Positions 46,072-53,937 of a DNA stretch of 64,000 bases are shown here, one piece after another. The notes under the pieces are model-generated. The model was not told the origin of the DNA, did no database searches, and saw only the letters and a program-made list of their open reading frames with translations. The stretch comes from JAJEEA01 sp965116765 (GTDB taxonomy: Bacteria; Acidobacteriota; Vicinamibacteria; Vicinamibacterales; UBA8438): the NCBI GenBank assembly GCA_965116765.1, contig OZ220718.1, positions 2,604,001 through 2,668,000 on the forward strand. The letters are read 5' to 3'. Made by a program: the position numbers and the translations under genes. The stretch's first letter is position 1, and each line of letters begins with the position of its first letter.

Positions 46072-47523
46072 TCAGTACGACTTGGCGAAGCACGCGTCCA
46101 CCTGGCCCGGCTTGCCGCACTGAATGCAGCCGCCGGAGGCGGGAGGCGGCTCGAGCGGCAGGTTGCGGATGGTCGCCTGGGTGGCGGTCTTGATCTTCGC
46201 CTCGCAGCCGGCGTCGCCGCACCACGGCGCGATGACGTAGCCGGGGCGGCCCTCCAGCACCGCGTCGAACTCGGCCCGGTCGGCGGTCCTGACGGTGTGC
46301 TCTTCCCGGAACGCGACGGCCCGGTCGAACAGCGCCTGCTGGACGGCGGCCAGCAGCTCCTCGATGCGGCCGGCGAGGCCGTCCATGGGGGTCGGCGTCT
46401 TGTCCCGCGTGTCGCGGCGGACCAGCATGACCTGCTCGTTCCTGATGTCCCGGGGACCGATCTCGAGGCGCAGCGGCACCCCGCGCATCTCCCACTCGGC
46501 GTACTTCCACCCGGGCGAGTGCTCCTCGCGGTCGTCGAGCATCACGCGGACGCCCCGGGCCTCGAGCGCCTCCCGGATGCGCTCGGCGTGCGGCAGCACC
46601 GTCTCGCGCCAGTCTCCCCGCGGGATGGGCACGATGACGACCTGGTACGGCGCGATGCGAGGCGGCAGTATCAGCCCGCTGTCGTCGCCGTGGGTCATGA
46701 TGACCCCGCCGATGAGCCGCGTCGTCATCCCCCACGACGTCTGCCACCCGTGCTGCACCGTCTTGTCGCGCCCCTGGAAGGTGATGTCGAAGACCTTGGC
46801 GAAGTTCTGCCCGAGGTTGTGGGACGTGCCCGCCTGCAGGGCCCGCCCGTCGCCCATCAGGGCCTCGATCGAGTAGGTCTTGTCGGCCCCCGCGAACTTC
46901 TCGCTCTCGGTCTTGCGGCCCTCGAGCACCGGCATCGCCAGCTCGGCCTCGCAGAAGTCCTTGTAGACGCCGAGCATCTTCAGCGTCTCGGCCTGCGCCT
47001 CCTCCTCGGTCTCGTGCACGGTGTGGCCTTCCTGCCACAGGAACTCGGTGGTGCGCAGGAAGAGCCGGGTCACCTTCTCCCACCGCACCACGTTGGCCCA
47101 CTGGTTGATGAGCACCGGCAGGTCGCGCCACGACTGGATCCACTTCGAGTACATCGTGCCGATGATGGCCTCCGAGGTCGGGCGCACCACCAGCCGCTCC
47201 TCGAGCCTCTCGTCGCCGCCGTGGGTCACCCAGGCCACCTGCGGGGCGAACCCCTCCACGTGGGCGGCCTCCTTCTTGAGGAGCCCCTCGGGGATGAACA
47301 GGGGGAAGTACGCGTTGACGTGCCCCGTCGCCTTGATGCGCCGGTCGAGGGCCTGCTGCATGAGCTCCCACATGGCATAGCCGTACGGGCGGATGACCAT
47401 GCTGCCCTTGACCGGCGAGTAGTCGGCGAGCTCGGCGCGGCGGATGACGTCCGTGTACCAGCGAGAGAAGTCCTCGGACCGGGGGGTGATCTCCTTGACG
47501 AACGCGGCGTCCTTGTCCGGCAT
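46072..47523 (-). CDS. proS: prolyl-tRNA synthetase (eukaryote/archaeon-like type)
   Basis: 483 residues, ATG 47521-47523, with CGGAGGA upstream. Class II core: DYSPVKGSMVIRPYGYAMWE, FIPEGLLKKEAAHVEGFAPQ, LVVRPTSEAIIGTMYSKWIQ (motif 2 area), RTTEFLWQEGHTVHETEEEA, and VIMTHGDDSGLILPPRIAPY (motif 3). An anticodon domain follows (QVVIVPIPRGDW), and the C-terminal zinc-binding-like domain ends in CIQCGKPGQVDACFAKSY. This short architecture without the bacterial editing insertion is found in several bacterial phyla. It attaches proline to tRNA(Pro). Confidence 0.95.
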   Translation of the reverse strand: MPDKDAAFVKEITPRSEDFSRWYTDVIRRAELADYSPVKGSMVIRPYGYAMWELMQQALDRRIKATGHVNAYFPLFIPEGLLKKEAAHVEGFAPQVAWVTHGGDERLEERLVVRPTSEAIIGTMYSKWIQSWRDLPVLINQWANVVRWEKVTRLFLRTTEFLWQEGHTVHETEEEAQAETLKMLGVYKDFCEAELAMPVLEGRKTESEKFAGADKTYSIEALMGDGRALQAGTSHNLGQNFAKVFDITFQGRDKTVQHGWQTSWGMTTRLIGGVIMTHGDDSGLILPPRIAPYQVVIVPIPRGDWRETVLPHAERIREALEARGVRVMLDDREEHSPGWKYAEWEMRGVPLRLEIGPRDIRNEQVMLVRRDTRDKTPTPMDGLAGRIEELLAAVQQALFDRAVAFREEHTVRTADRAEFDAVLEGRPGYVIAPWCGDAGCEAKIKTATQATIRNLPLEPPPASGGCIQCGKPGQVDACFAKSY

Positions 47524-47552
47524 CGGCGGCGGATCCTCCGGGCAAAACTGCT

Positions 47553-47561
47553 ATCCTACCA
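47553..47561 (-). promoter_or_regulatory. extended -10 of proS, overlapping a divergent -10 for aroB
   Basis: Minus strand TGGTAGGAT, 29 bases before the proS ATG, with CGGAGGA in the leader. On the plus strand TGCTATCCT occupies 47549-47557, so two divergent extended -10 elements overlap and the promoters would compete. Confidence 0.5.
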
Positions 47562-47632
47562 TTCCGCTGTCGGGCCGGCCGGCGGCATCGTGGGATGCGC
47601 TGCCGCTCGAACGCAGCGGGACTTTCGCCGCC

Positions 47633-47661
47633 GGCGCCGCCAGGCTTCGCCCGGCGGCGCC
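47633..47661 (+). promoter_or_regulatory. GC-rich hairpin in the aroB leader
   Basis: GGCGCCGCC (47633-47641) and GGCGGCGCC (47653-47661) pair perfectly around an 11-base loop, 29 bases before the aroB ATG. It may affect aroB expression. Confidence 0.4.
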
Positions 47662-47690
47662 GCGCCCTCCGCGGATACGACGACCCCTCC

Positions 47691-48782
47691 ATGGAACCGA
47701 CCCGCATCGACGTCGAGAGCGCAACCCGGACCTACCCCGTCTTCGTCGCCCACGGCCTCGCCGCGGCGATGGACCGGTGGCTCACCGAGGCGGAGATCGG
47801 GGATCGGCGATTCCTCGTCTCCAGCCCGACGGTGTGGGCCCGGCACGGCAAGACGATTCAGGCCGCGTTGCCGAAGGTCGAGCCCCTGCTCGTGCCGGAC
47901 GGAGAGCGCTCGAAGACCCTGCACACGGTGTCGCGCATCTACGAGGCCCTGATCCGCGCCGGGGCGGACCGGCGGTCGACGATCGTCGCGGTCGGGGGCG
48001 GGGTGCTCGGCGACACCGCCGGGTTCGCGGCCGCGACCTATCTGCGCGGAGTCGACCTCGTGCACGTGCCGACCACCCTCCTCGCGCAGGTGGACAGCGC
48101 CGTCGGCGGCAAGGTCGGGGTCAACCACGCGCTCGGCAAGAACCTGATCGGCGCCTTTCATCCCCCCGCCGCGGTCATCGCCGACCCCCAGCTGCTCGAC
48201 ACCCTGCCCCGCCGCGAGCTGCGCGCGGGCCTCTACGAGGTGGTCAAGTACGGGGTCATCGCCGACCGGCCGCTCTTCGACCGGCTCGCCGACGGCCTGC
48301 CGCAGATCTTCGCGCGGAAGCCGGAGCTCCTGGTGGACATCGTCGCCGCGTCGTGTCGAATCAAGGCCGACGTGGTCGCCGCCGACGAGCGCGAAGGGGG
48401 CCGGCGCCGCATCCTGAACTTCGGGCACACGGCCGGACACGCCCTCGAGGCGGTCACCCGGTACCGGCGTCTCCGGCACGGAGAGGCGGTGGCGTACGGG
48501 ATGCTGGTGGCGGCCAGGCTTGCCGTGTACCGCCGCCTGATGAGCAAGGGCGACCACACCGCCCTGACCGAGCTCATCGGACGGATGGGACCGCTGCCGT
48601 CGGTGACGGACCTGACGCCGGCGGACGTGCTCGCGGCCATGCAGCGCGACAAGAAGGTCGTCGCGGGACGCCTGCACTTCGTGCTCCCGCGCGGCATCGG
48701 CGACACCGTCATCGTCGACGACGTGACCGAGAAGGACATCCGGCGGGCCCTGGGCACGATCGGGATCCGGAGACGCGCGTAG
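47691..48782 (+). CDS. aroB: 3-dehydroquinate synthase
   Basis: 363 residues from the ATG at 47691. VPDGERSKTLHTVSRIYEAL, the NAD-binding VAVGGGVLGDTAGFAAATYL, HVPTTLLAQVDSAVGGKVGV, NLIGAFHPPAAVIADP and the metal-binding ILNFGHTAGHALEAVTRY with RHGEAVAYGM are all intact. It is the second enzyme of the shikimate pathway. Its stop codon TAG (48780-48782) is the left end of a palindrome whose right end is the stop codon of the converging pilin gene. Confidence 0.96.
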   Translation: MEPTRIDVESATRTYPVFVAHGLAAAMDRWLTEAEIGDRRFLVSSPTVWARHGKTIQAALPKVEPLLVPDGERSKTLHTVSRIYEALIRAGADRRSTIVAVGGGVLGDTAGFAAATYLRGVDLVHVPTTLLAQVDSAVGGKVGVNHALGKNLIGAFHPPAAVIADPQLLDTLPRRELRAGLYEVVKYGVIADRPLFDRLADGLPQIFARKPELLVDIVAASCRIKADVVAADEREGGRRRILNFGHTAGHALEAVTRYRRLRHGEAVAYGMLVAARLAVYRRLMSKGDHTALTELIGRMGPLPSVTDLTPADVLAAMQRDKKVVAGRLHFVLPRGIGDTVIVDDVTEKDIRRALGTIGIRRRA

Positions 48783-48814
48783 GGGTCTGCGCCGTGGACG
48801 GGCGGGGACTCCTA
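48780..48814. repeat. 35-bp palindrome forming both stop codons of converging genes
   Basis: Starts TAGGGGTC, centre GCGCCGTGGACGGGCG, ends GGACTCCTA. It is the palindrome half of the dispersed element. The TAG of aroB lies at 48780-48782, and the TAG of the PilX-like pilin is read from 48814 to 48812. It may serve as a shared terminator. Confidence 0.75.
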
Positions 48815-49408
48815 GCGCACGACGCGCCACGCTGCCACGCGGACCACGCCGTCACGGACATCTCGGACCAGGACGGCCTCGACCGTCCGCTCGACGCGGA
48901 AGGCTCCGAACGCGGACGCCCGCACCACGAGTCGGCCGTTCGGGTCACCGGACGGGCCGGCGTCGGGATCGGCGAGGCCGCGGCGGAGCCAGGCCAGCAG
49001 GTAGAGCCGCGGGACCCGGTCCGGCGCACCCGCGAGGTCACCGAGCCAACCCCGCGCGACCAGGCGCCACCCCGGGTCGCCGGGTCCGGGGCCGCCCCGC
49101 GCCAGGGCCCGGGTCTCCGCCTCGGCGTCGACGACCGACCCGTCCGGCAGGGTCGCCACGGCGGGACCGGTCGGGACCGGGCCCGGGGCCACCGGCAACG
49201 CGTCGCCGTCGGAGGCCCGGGACAGCTCCGCGACCACGCTGGCCAGCAGGCCGTCGGCGGCGTACAACGCCTGCACCCCGCGCCGGTGGTTCGCCTCGAC
49301 CGCCTCCTCGATCATGACGACGGCAACGAGGGCGGCGGCCAGTGCGGACACGAGGGCGCCCGCCGCCATCGTCGCGAGGAGCGCGCTCCCCGTCTCACCG
49401 CCGCGCAC
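48812..49408 (-). CDS. minor pilin, PilX/GspK-like
   Basis: 198 residues from a GTG at 49406-49408 that overlaps the end of the preceding pilin gene. The N-terminus RGGETG then SALLATMAAGALVSALAA is a short prepilin leader plus hydrophobic helix. The mature position 5 is not Glu, as in GspK and PilX. NHRRGVQALYAADGLLAS continues the typical helix. The rest has no recognised domain. It would join the tip complex of type IV pili. It is the last gene of the pilus locus on the minus strand. Confidence 0.72.
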   Translation of the reverse strand: MRGGETGSALLATMAAGALVSALAAALVAVVMIEEAVEANHRRGVQALYAADGLLASVVAELSRASDGDALPVAPGPVPTGPAVATLPDGSVVDAEAETRALARGGPGPGDPGWRLVARGWLGDLAGAPDRVPRLYLLAWLRRGLADPDAGPSGDPNGRLVVRASAFGAFRVERTVEAVLVRDVRDGVVRVAAWRVVR

Positions 49409-50702
49409 GGGTCCCCGCCATCTGCAGGTTGGGGGGCGCCACCACGAAGGCCGCGCGGTAGCCGTCGGCGCCCCCGCCGCCGGAAGCCGGACCGGAGGGA
49501 GGCGGCCGCGGCGCCGAAACGGGACCGGCGGACGCGCCCTCGAGGCGAATGTCGAGACCGATGGCCCGCACCCGCAGCAGGTCCGCGTCGAACGGCGCCC
49601 GTGCCGGCCCGCACCAGGGTCCGTCCGTGAGGCGCTCCCGGGGAATCTCCTCCAACCGGCCCCGCGGCGCACCCGGTCCCCCGCCCCGACACGGACCCGC
49701 GGCCCCCGCCGAGACCCCGTAGAACCGAAACTCCAGCGCCGCCACGCCGTCGAGCAGCGGGAAGTCCCCCCGCCACCCGTCGTAGCGCCTGAGCTGCCTC
49801 CGTTCCTCGTCGAGGTAGTAGTGGCGGACGTCGATCGGTGCGATCGCCGCCCCCGCCTCGAAGGCGCTCGCGCCCGGCCCCGACGGCTCGAGCCGCACGG
49901 TCGCCTCGCGGGCATCCCGCACGCGGAACAGACCCCACGCGGGACGGTCGTCGAAGACCAGCACGAGGTCGCCGGCGCGGTAGCCGCACGCGGCCCCGGC
50001 GCAACCCGGCCCCGGGGCCAACCTCGCCTCCGGAGCGGGGCCGCCCAGCGCATCGAGCAGCCGCGTCTCGGCCCCGCCGTCCGGAGACACCGACAGCACG
50101 CTGATCGCGTCGGGTCGGACCCGCCGGTGCTCGTCGTCGCGAGCCCGACGCCCCACGAGGTAGGGAACCACCGCGGGCAGCATCCGCGAGAGCGGCCCGG
50201 GCTCCACCCGCGCCGCCCCCCGGCCCGCCGCCATCAGCTCAGCGTGCAGCCGATCGAAGGCATGCCGCATGCGCTGCTGCGCATCGGCCATGGCCGGAAG
50301 CGACCGGTTCAGCACGAGCGCGGGGCGCACCGCGCCATAGAGGGCGGCGAACACGACCAGGGTCAGGGCCAGGGCGACGATCGCCTCGAGGAGCGACAGC
50401 CCCGCCTCGGATCGGACGGGCCGGCCCCGGCGGGGGACGCGGGAAGCGCCGCCGGGTCTCGGGGAGCGACTGTTCTCGGCCGCCGACGGCACCGACGTCC
50501 GGCGGGGGACGCCCGAGGCGCCGCCGGGTCTCAGGGAGCGACTGTTCTCGGCCGCCGGCGGCACCGACGTCCGGCGGGGGACGCCCGAGGCGCCGCCGGG
50601 TCTCAGGGAGCGCCTGGTCTCGGCCACCGACGGCACCGACGTCCGGCGGGGGACGCCGGAGGCGCCGCCGAGTCTCGGGAGGCCGCCCGGCACCCGCGTC
50701 AC
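49395..50702 (-). CDS. minor pilin, PilW/GspJ-like, with a repeat-expanded leader
   Basis: 435 residues from a GTG at 50700-50702 that overlaps the previous stop (GTGA). The prepilin site is SEAG then LSLLEAIVALALTLVVFAAL with Glu at mature position 5. QQRMRHAFDRLHAELMAAGR follows, as in PilW/GspJ. The leader before the site would be about 100 residues, because a 72-bp repeat (24 residues, GGASGVPRRTSVPS...) is inserted between the GTG and the cleavage site. Normal leaders are much shorter. I see no closer start codon in this frame, so the true start is uncertain. Confidence 0.72.
   Translation of the reverse strand: MTRVPGGLPRLGGASGVPRRTSVPSVAETRRSLRPGGASGVPRRTSVPPAAENSRSLRPGGASGVPRRTSVPSAAENSRSPRPGGASRVPRRGRPVRSEAGLSLLEAIVALALTLVVFAALYGAVRPALVLNRSLPAMADAQQRMRHAFDRLHAELMAAGRGAARVEPGPLSRMLPAVVPYLVGRRARDDEHRRVRPDAISVLSVSPDGGAETRLLDALGGPAPEARLAPGPGCAGAACGYRAGDLVLVFDDRPAWGLFRVRDAREATVRLEPSGPGASAFEAGAAIAPIDVRHYYLDEERRQLRRYDGWRGDFPLLDGVAALEFRFYGVSAGAAGPCRGGGPGAPRGRLEEIPRERLTDGPWCGPARAPFDADLLRVRAIGLDIRLEGASAGPVSAPRPPPSGPASGGGGADGYRAAFVVAPPNLQMAGTRARR
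50429..50687 (-). repeat. 72-bp tandem repeat, about 3.6 copies, in the PilW-like leader
   Basis: Copies start at 50429, 50501, 50573 and 50645 (GGCGGGGGACGC); the last is partial. The period is a multiple of three, so the frame is kept. Differences between copies are a handful of bases each. Confidence 0.92.
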
Positions 50703-51218
50703 GACCCCTCCGGGACCGGCAGCAGCGTGACCAGCACGACCTCGTGGGGCACGGGCTCCAGCGAAGCGGCATCGTCCCCCCCGCGACCGGCGACGACCCG
50801 GACCTCCACGACCAGCGTCCCCGGCCGGGCCGCGCTCGCGCGGACCGACGTCACCCGCCGGTACACGCCGCCGGACGGCGGCGCCCCGCCACGGCCGGAC
50901 AGACGGCCCCTCGGCCCCGAGGAGCTCGGTCTGCGCCGTTCCCGCCGCGGGCGGGGCCCCCCACGGCCCGCCGCCCGCGCGAAGCTGCTCGATCTTGTCG
51001 ACCGCGAGGACGAGCGACGACGTGCGATGCCGAGCCAGCACGAGCGATCGCGCCGACATCGCGAACAGATGGGCGACGCCGGCCGCCAGGGCCGCGAACA
51101 GGCCCGCCGCCACCACGACCTCGACCAGTCCCATGCCGCGGGCGGAGCCGGCGCGGCCGGCCCGGCGGCCGGCCCGCGGGCCGCCGAACCGCCGTGGCCG
51201 GCCGCGCTGGTTGTCCAT
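50699..51218 (-). CDS. minor pilin, PilV/GspI-like, apparent frameshift
   Basis: ATG at 51216-51218. A 28-residue Arg/Gly-rich leader ends SARG, then MGLVEVVVAAGLFAALAAG with Glu at mature position 5. TSSLVLAVDKIEQLRAGGG is typical of PilV/GspI. The family-like ending (GGVYRRVTSVRAS, TLVVEVRVVAG, EVVLVTLLPVPEGS) is in the +1 frame and stops at 50699. The switch lies at about 50870-50925, near a CCCC run at 50884-50887. Removing one base turns 520 bases into 173 codons. The stop then overlaps the next GTG, as expected in this operon. Confidence 0.72.
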
Positions 51219-51312
51219 GCCGACTCACGAAGCAAGATCCGAACCATCCTGGCGACCTCGCCGACGGGCCGACGCTCGCGGGTCGACCCGATCGCGAGGG
51301 TTGCGCCAGGCA

Positions 51313-51571
51313 ACGCGACCGAAGGGCGCGCCGCACACCCGTGCGCAGGAGTCTCGCGAAGCGAAGCCCCCGACGCGACCGAAGGGCGCGCCGCACACCC
51401 GTGCGCAGGAGTCTCGCGAAGCGAAGCCCCCGACGCGACCGAAGGGCGCGCCGCACACCCGTGCGCAGGAGTCTCGCGAAGCGAAGCCCCCGACGCGACC
51501 GAAGGGCGCGCCGCACACCCGCGCGCAGGAGTTTCGCGAAGCGAAACTCCCAACGCGACCGAAGGTCGCGC
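51313..51571. repeat. 60-bp tandem repeat, four full copies plus a fragment
   Basis: Exact period 60; units begin ACGCGACCGAAGGGCGCGCC and contain GGAGTCTCGCGAAGCGAAGC. Copies 1-3 are identical apart from a base or two at the edges; copy 4 has a few changes, and a 19-base partial unit ends just before the pilD stop. Each unit carries two short palindromes (CGCGACCGAAGGGCGCG and a TCGCGA core). The 355-base gap 51219-51573 holds nothing else. This is a minisatellite, not a CRISPR, as there are no spacers. Confidence 0.95.
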
Positions 51572-51573
51572 AG

Positions 51574-52344
51574 TCACCAGAAGCGCCCGACGTACCAGTG
51601 GATCAGCGGATCGGCCACGTGCGTGGACAGAAGGGCCCCGAACGCCAGGAACGACCCGAACGGCAGGGGGAAACTCAGGTTGTCCCGGCTCGCGAGCACC
51701 ATCGCCCCGCCCACCAGCGAACCGGCGGCCGAGGCGATGAACAGGGTGATGAGCATGTGGGGCCACCCGAGGAAGGCCCCGACCATGGCGAGCATCTTCA
51801 CGTCGCCCATGCCCATCCCCTCGCGGCCCCGCAGGCGGAAGTAGGCCTCGCCCACCGTCCAGAGCACCGTCCATCCCGCGGCCGCGCCGACCGCCGCCGA
51901 CCGCCACCCCGGCTCCCACCACAGGCTGCACGCCAGCCCTGCCGCCACTCCCGGCAGGGTGATGACGTTGGGCAGGACCCGGTGCCGGAGGTCGATCGCG
52001 GCCAGCGCGATCATCGACGCCCCGAAGAGCAGGCGGACCGCGAGCAGCGGCTGCCAGCCGAGCTGCCAGTACTGCAGGACGAACACGAGCGCGGTGGCGG
52101 CCTCCACCGCGGGATAGGACGGCGATATGGTGGCCCGGCAGGTCCGGCAGCGGCCGCGCAGGGCCATCCAGCTCAGCACCGGCACGTTCTCGAACCACCT
52201 CAGACGGCGGCCGCAGGCAGGACACCGAGAGGGAGGCGAAACGACCGATTCGCCGCGAGGAAGGCGATGGATGCAGACGTTGAGAAAGCTGCCGACGGCG
52301 AGTCCGGCCGCGACCACGAGCCCGACCGCCGGGGGTCCGGTCAT
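51574..52344 (-). CDS. pilD: prepilin peptidase (A24 family)
   Basis: 256 residues. The N-terminal methyltransferase-type domain has the CPAC and CRTC pairs (C41, C44, C66, C69) and FLNVCIHRLPRGESVVSPPS. The peptidase aspartates are D118 (LAAIDLRHRVLP) and D181 (GMGMGDVKMLAMVGAFLGW). About seven membrane helices are expected. It cleaves and N-methylates the prepilins encoded on both sides of it. Its 3' end abuts the 60-bp minisatellite that separates it from the minor pilin genes. Confidence 0.95.
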   Translation of the reverse strand: MTGPPAVGLVVAAGLAVGSFLNVCIHRLPRGESVVSPPSRCPACGRRLRWFENVPVLSWMALRGRCRTCRATISPSYPAVEAATALVFVLQYWQLGWQPLLAVRLLFGASMIALAAIDLRHRVLPNVITLPGVAAGLACSLWWEPGWRSAAVGAAAGWTVLWTVGEAYFRLRGREGMGMGDVKMLAMVGAFLGWPHMLITLFIASAAGSLVGGAMVLASRDNLSFPLPFGSFLAFGALLSTHVADPLIHWYVGRFW

Positions 52345-52483
52345 CGGGGCGGCAGCCCGGACAGGCGGCGGCCGTACGCGATGTCGGGCCGGGTCGGCCG
52401 CGCGTGGCTCCCAACCGCCTCACGGCGCATCCGGCCGCGGGCGGAAGCCCCGCGCGCCCGTCGCGACGAGGCCGGTGAGGCGC

Positions 52484-53716
52484 TCACGGCGACGGCTGCG
52501 CCTCGGCGGCCAGCTCGAGCTCGAGCGCGATGGCCGCGTCGAGGATGTTCGGCGGCAGCGCCGCGTTGATCACGACGCCGTTGACGACGTACGTCGGGGT
52601 CGCCTCGATGCCGATCAGCGGCCCCAGCGCGATGTCGGCGCGGACCTCCTCGAGGACCGTGTCGTACAGCTCGTCGAAGTCGGTCATGCCGGCCACCTCG
52701 GCAAGTCCCTCGCTGACCGTCTCCCGCGACATGGCGGCCTGGTTCTCGTAGAGCCAGCGCGCCATCTCGTCGTCGCGCCCTTCGCGCCGGGCGAGGCGAA
52801 CGGCGACGGCGGCCTCGCAGGCCCCCATGTGTCCGGCGAACGGCGTCTGCTCGTTGCACTCGGGGTCGAGCGGATAGTCGATCTTGACCTGCCTGACCGC
52901 CCCGGGATGGCTCGACTCGTAGCGCGCGAAGATCGGCGCGTACAGGAAGTGGCTCCGCGCGCACGACGGGCACTGGTAGTCGTTGAACTTCAGCACCAGC
53001 ACCTGCGCCCCCTCCCGCGGCACCGGCAGGTCGACGCGGGGCTGGGCCCTCCAGAACCGCACGAACTCGGACTCGGCGTCCTCGGCGCCGGACGCGGACG
53101 ACGCGATCGGAGCGGTCGACGATGCCACCGGCAGGACCGGCCCGGACGGCTCGGCGAGAAACGGCAGCACCGCGGCCACGCTGACCGCCAGGTAGCCGCC
53201 GGCGACACCCAGGGCGGCCGGCGTTCTGACGAGCTGCCCCGCGTCGGCGAGCAGGCGACCCGGGATGGACGCCAGCGGCACGCCCCCGATGGTGCTCACG
53301 GCGAGGAAGATGCCGACGACGGCGACGTGGGCGGTGACGCAGAGAAGACAGAGGGTCCCGAGGACGAAGAACGACTCGTAGGCCAGGAACAGTATCGCCG
53401 CGAGACCGACCGTCGACAGCACCAGCAGGTAGCCGCCCACGCTGCGGGCCAGCTCGGCGGAGCCCCGGCCCGCCGCCACCGTCAGCAGCGCCACGAGGCC
53501 GAACCAGAACGCCCCGAACACCGCGACGGGAATGCCGCCCACCGACCCGAAGCGGCTCTGGTAGACATCTCGGCAGCTCACGGTGGCGTTGACGTCGCAG
53601 AAGCTCACGTAGGCGGGATCGTGCGCGATCCGATAGTGCACCCAGGCCGACGCCGTGGCCGCGGCGAAACCGACGAGGGCAAGCGCGATGATGACGCGGC
53701 GAACGGTTCCACTCAT
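52484..53716 (-). CDS. vitamin K epoxide reductase-DsbA fusion (disulfide-forming)
   Basis: 410 residues from the ATG at 53714-53716. Residues 1-180 are a VKOR membrane domain with four or five helices: the loop cysteines C40 and C48 (FCDVNATVSCRDV) and the active CLLC (C123, C126). Residues 215-410 are a periplasmic thioredoxin-like DsbA domain with CPSC (C249, C252; FNDYQCPSCARSHFLY) and the cis-Pro region GIEATPTYVVNG. Such fusions oxidise substrate cysteines and pass electrons to quinone. The gene lies directly between pilD and pilA, and the mature pilin has exactly two cysteines, so it probably makes the pilin disulfide. Confidence 0.92.
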   Translation of the reverse strand: MSGTVRRVIIALALVGFAAATASAWVHYRIAHDPAYVSFCDVNATVSCRDVYQSRFGSVGGIPVAVFGAFWFGLVALLTVAAGRGSAELARSVGGYLLVLSTVGLAAILFLAYESFFVLGTLCLLCVTAHVAVVGIFLAVSTIGGVPLASIPGRLLADAGQLVRTPAALGVAGGYLAVSVAAVLPFLAEPSGPVLPVASSTAPIASSASGAEDAESEFVRFWRAQPRVDLPVPREGAQVLVLKFNDYQCPSCARSHFLYAPIFARYESSHPGAVRQVKIDYPLDPECNEQTPFAGHMGACEAAVAVRLARREGRDDEMARWLYENQAAMSRETVSEGLAEVAGMTDFDELYDTVLEEVRADIALGPLIGIEATPTYVVNGVVINAALPPNILDAAIALELELAAEAQPSP

Positions 53717-53793
53717 GGTGCAACTCCGGTTGTCTGGTGCAACTCCGGTTGTCCGGTGCAACTCTGGTTGTCTGGTGCAACACCGGGTTTGTC
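53717..53793 (-). repeat. four 19-bp direct repeats immediately upstream of the VKOR-DsbA start
   Basis: Unit (plus strand) GGTGCAACTCCGGTTGTCT at 53717, 53736 and 53755, then a variant at 53774. The first copy touches the ATG, so the array replaces a normal ribosome binding site region. Regularly spaced copies could bind a regulator or could be simple slippage. Confidence 0.85.
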
Positions 53794-53800
53794 GCGCACC

Positions 53801-53928
53801 GTCGAAGGCGCGACGCGACGGTCTCCCGCGGCCGACCCGGCAAGGTCCCGCGGCGCGCGCGGGCGTCGAAGGCGCGACGCGACGGGTCTCCCGCGGCCGA
53901 CCGGCACGGTCCCGCGGTGCGCGCGGGC
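53801..53928. repeat. 64-bp tandem duplication between pilA and the VKOR-DsbA gene
   Basis: Copies at 53801-53864 and 53865-53928, both starting GTCGAAGGCGCGACGCGACG and ending in a GC palindrome-like CGCGCGCGGGC. It ends just before the pilA stop codon (53938). Confidence 0.82.
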
Positions 53929-53937
53929 GCGGCCGGC

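Noticed and set aside
51313..51571. CRISPR array
   Set aside because: The units are contiguous 60-bp copies with no variable spacers and no cas genes nearby.
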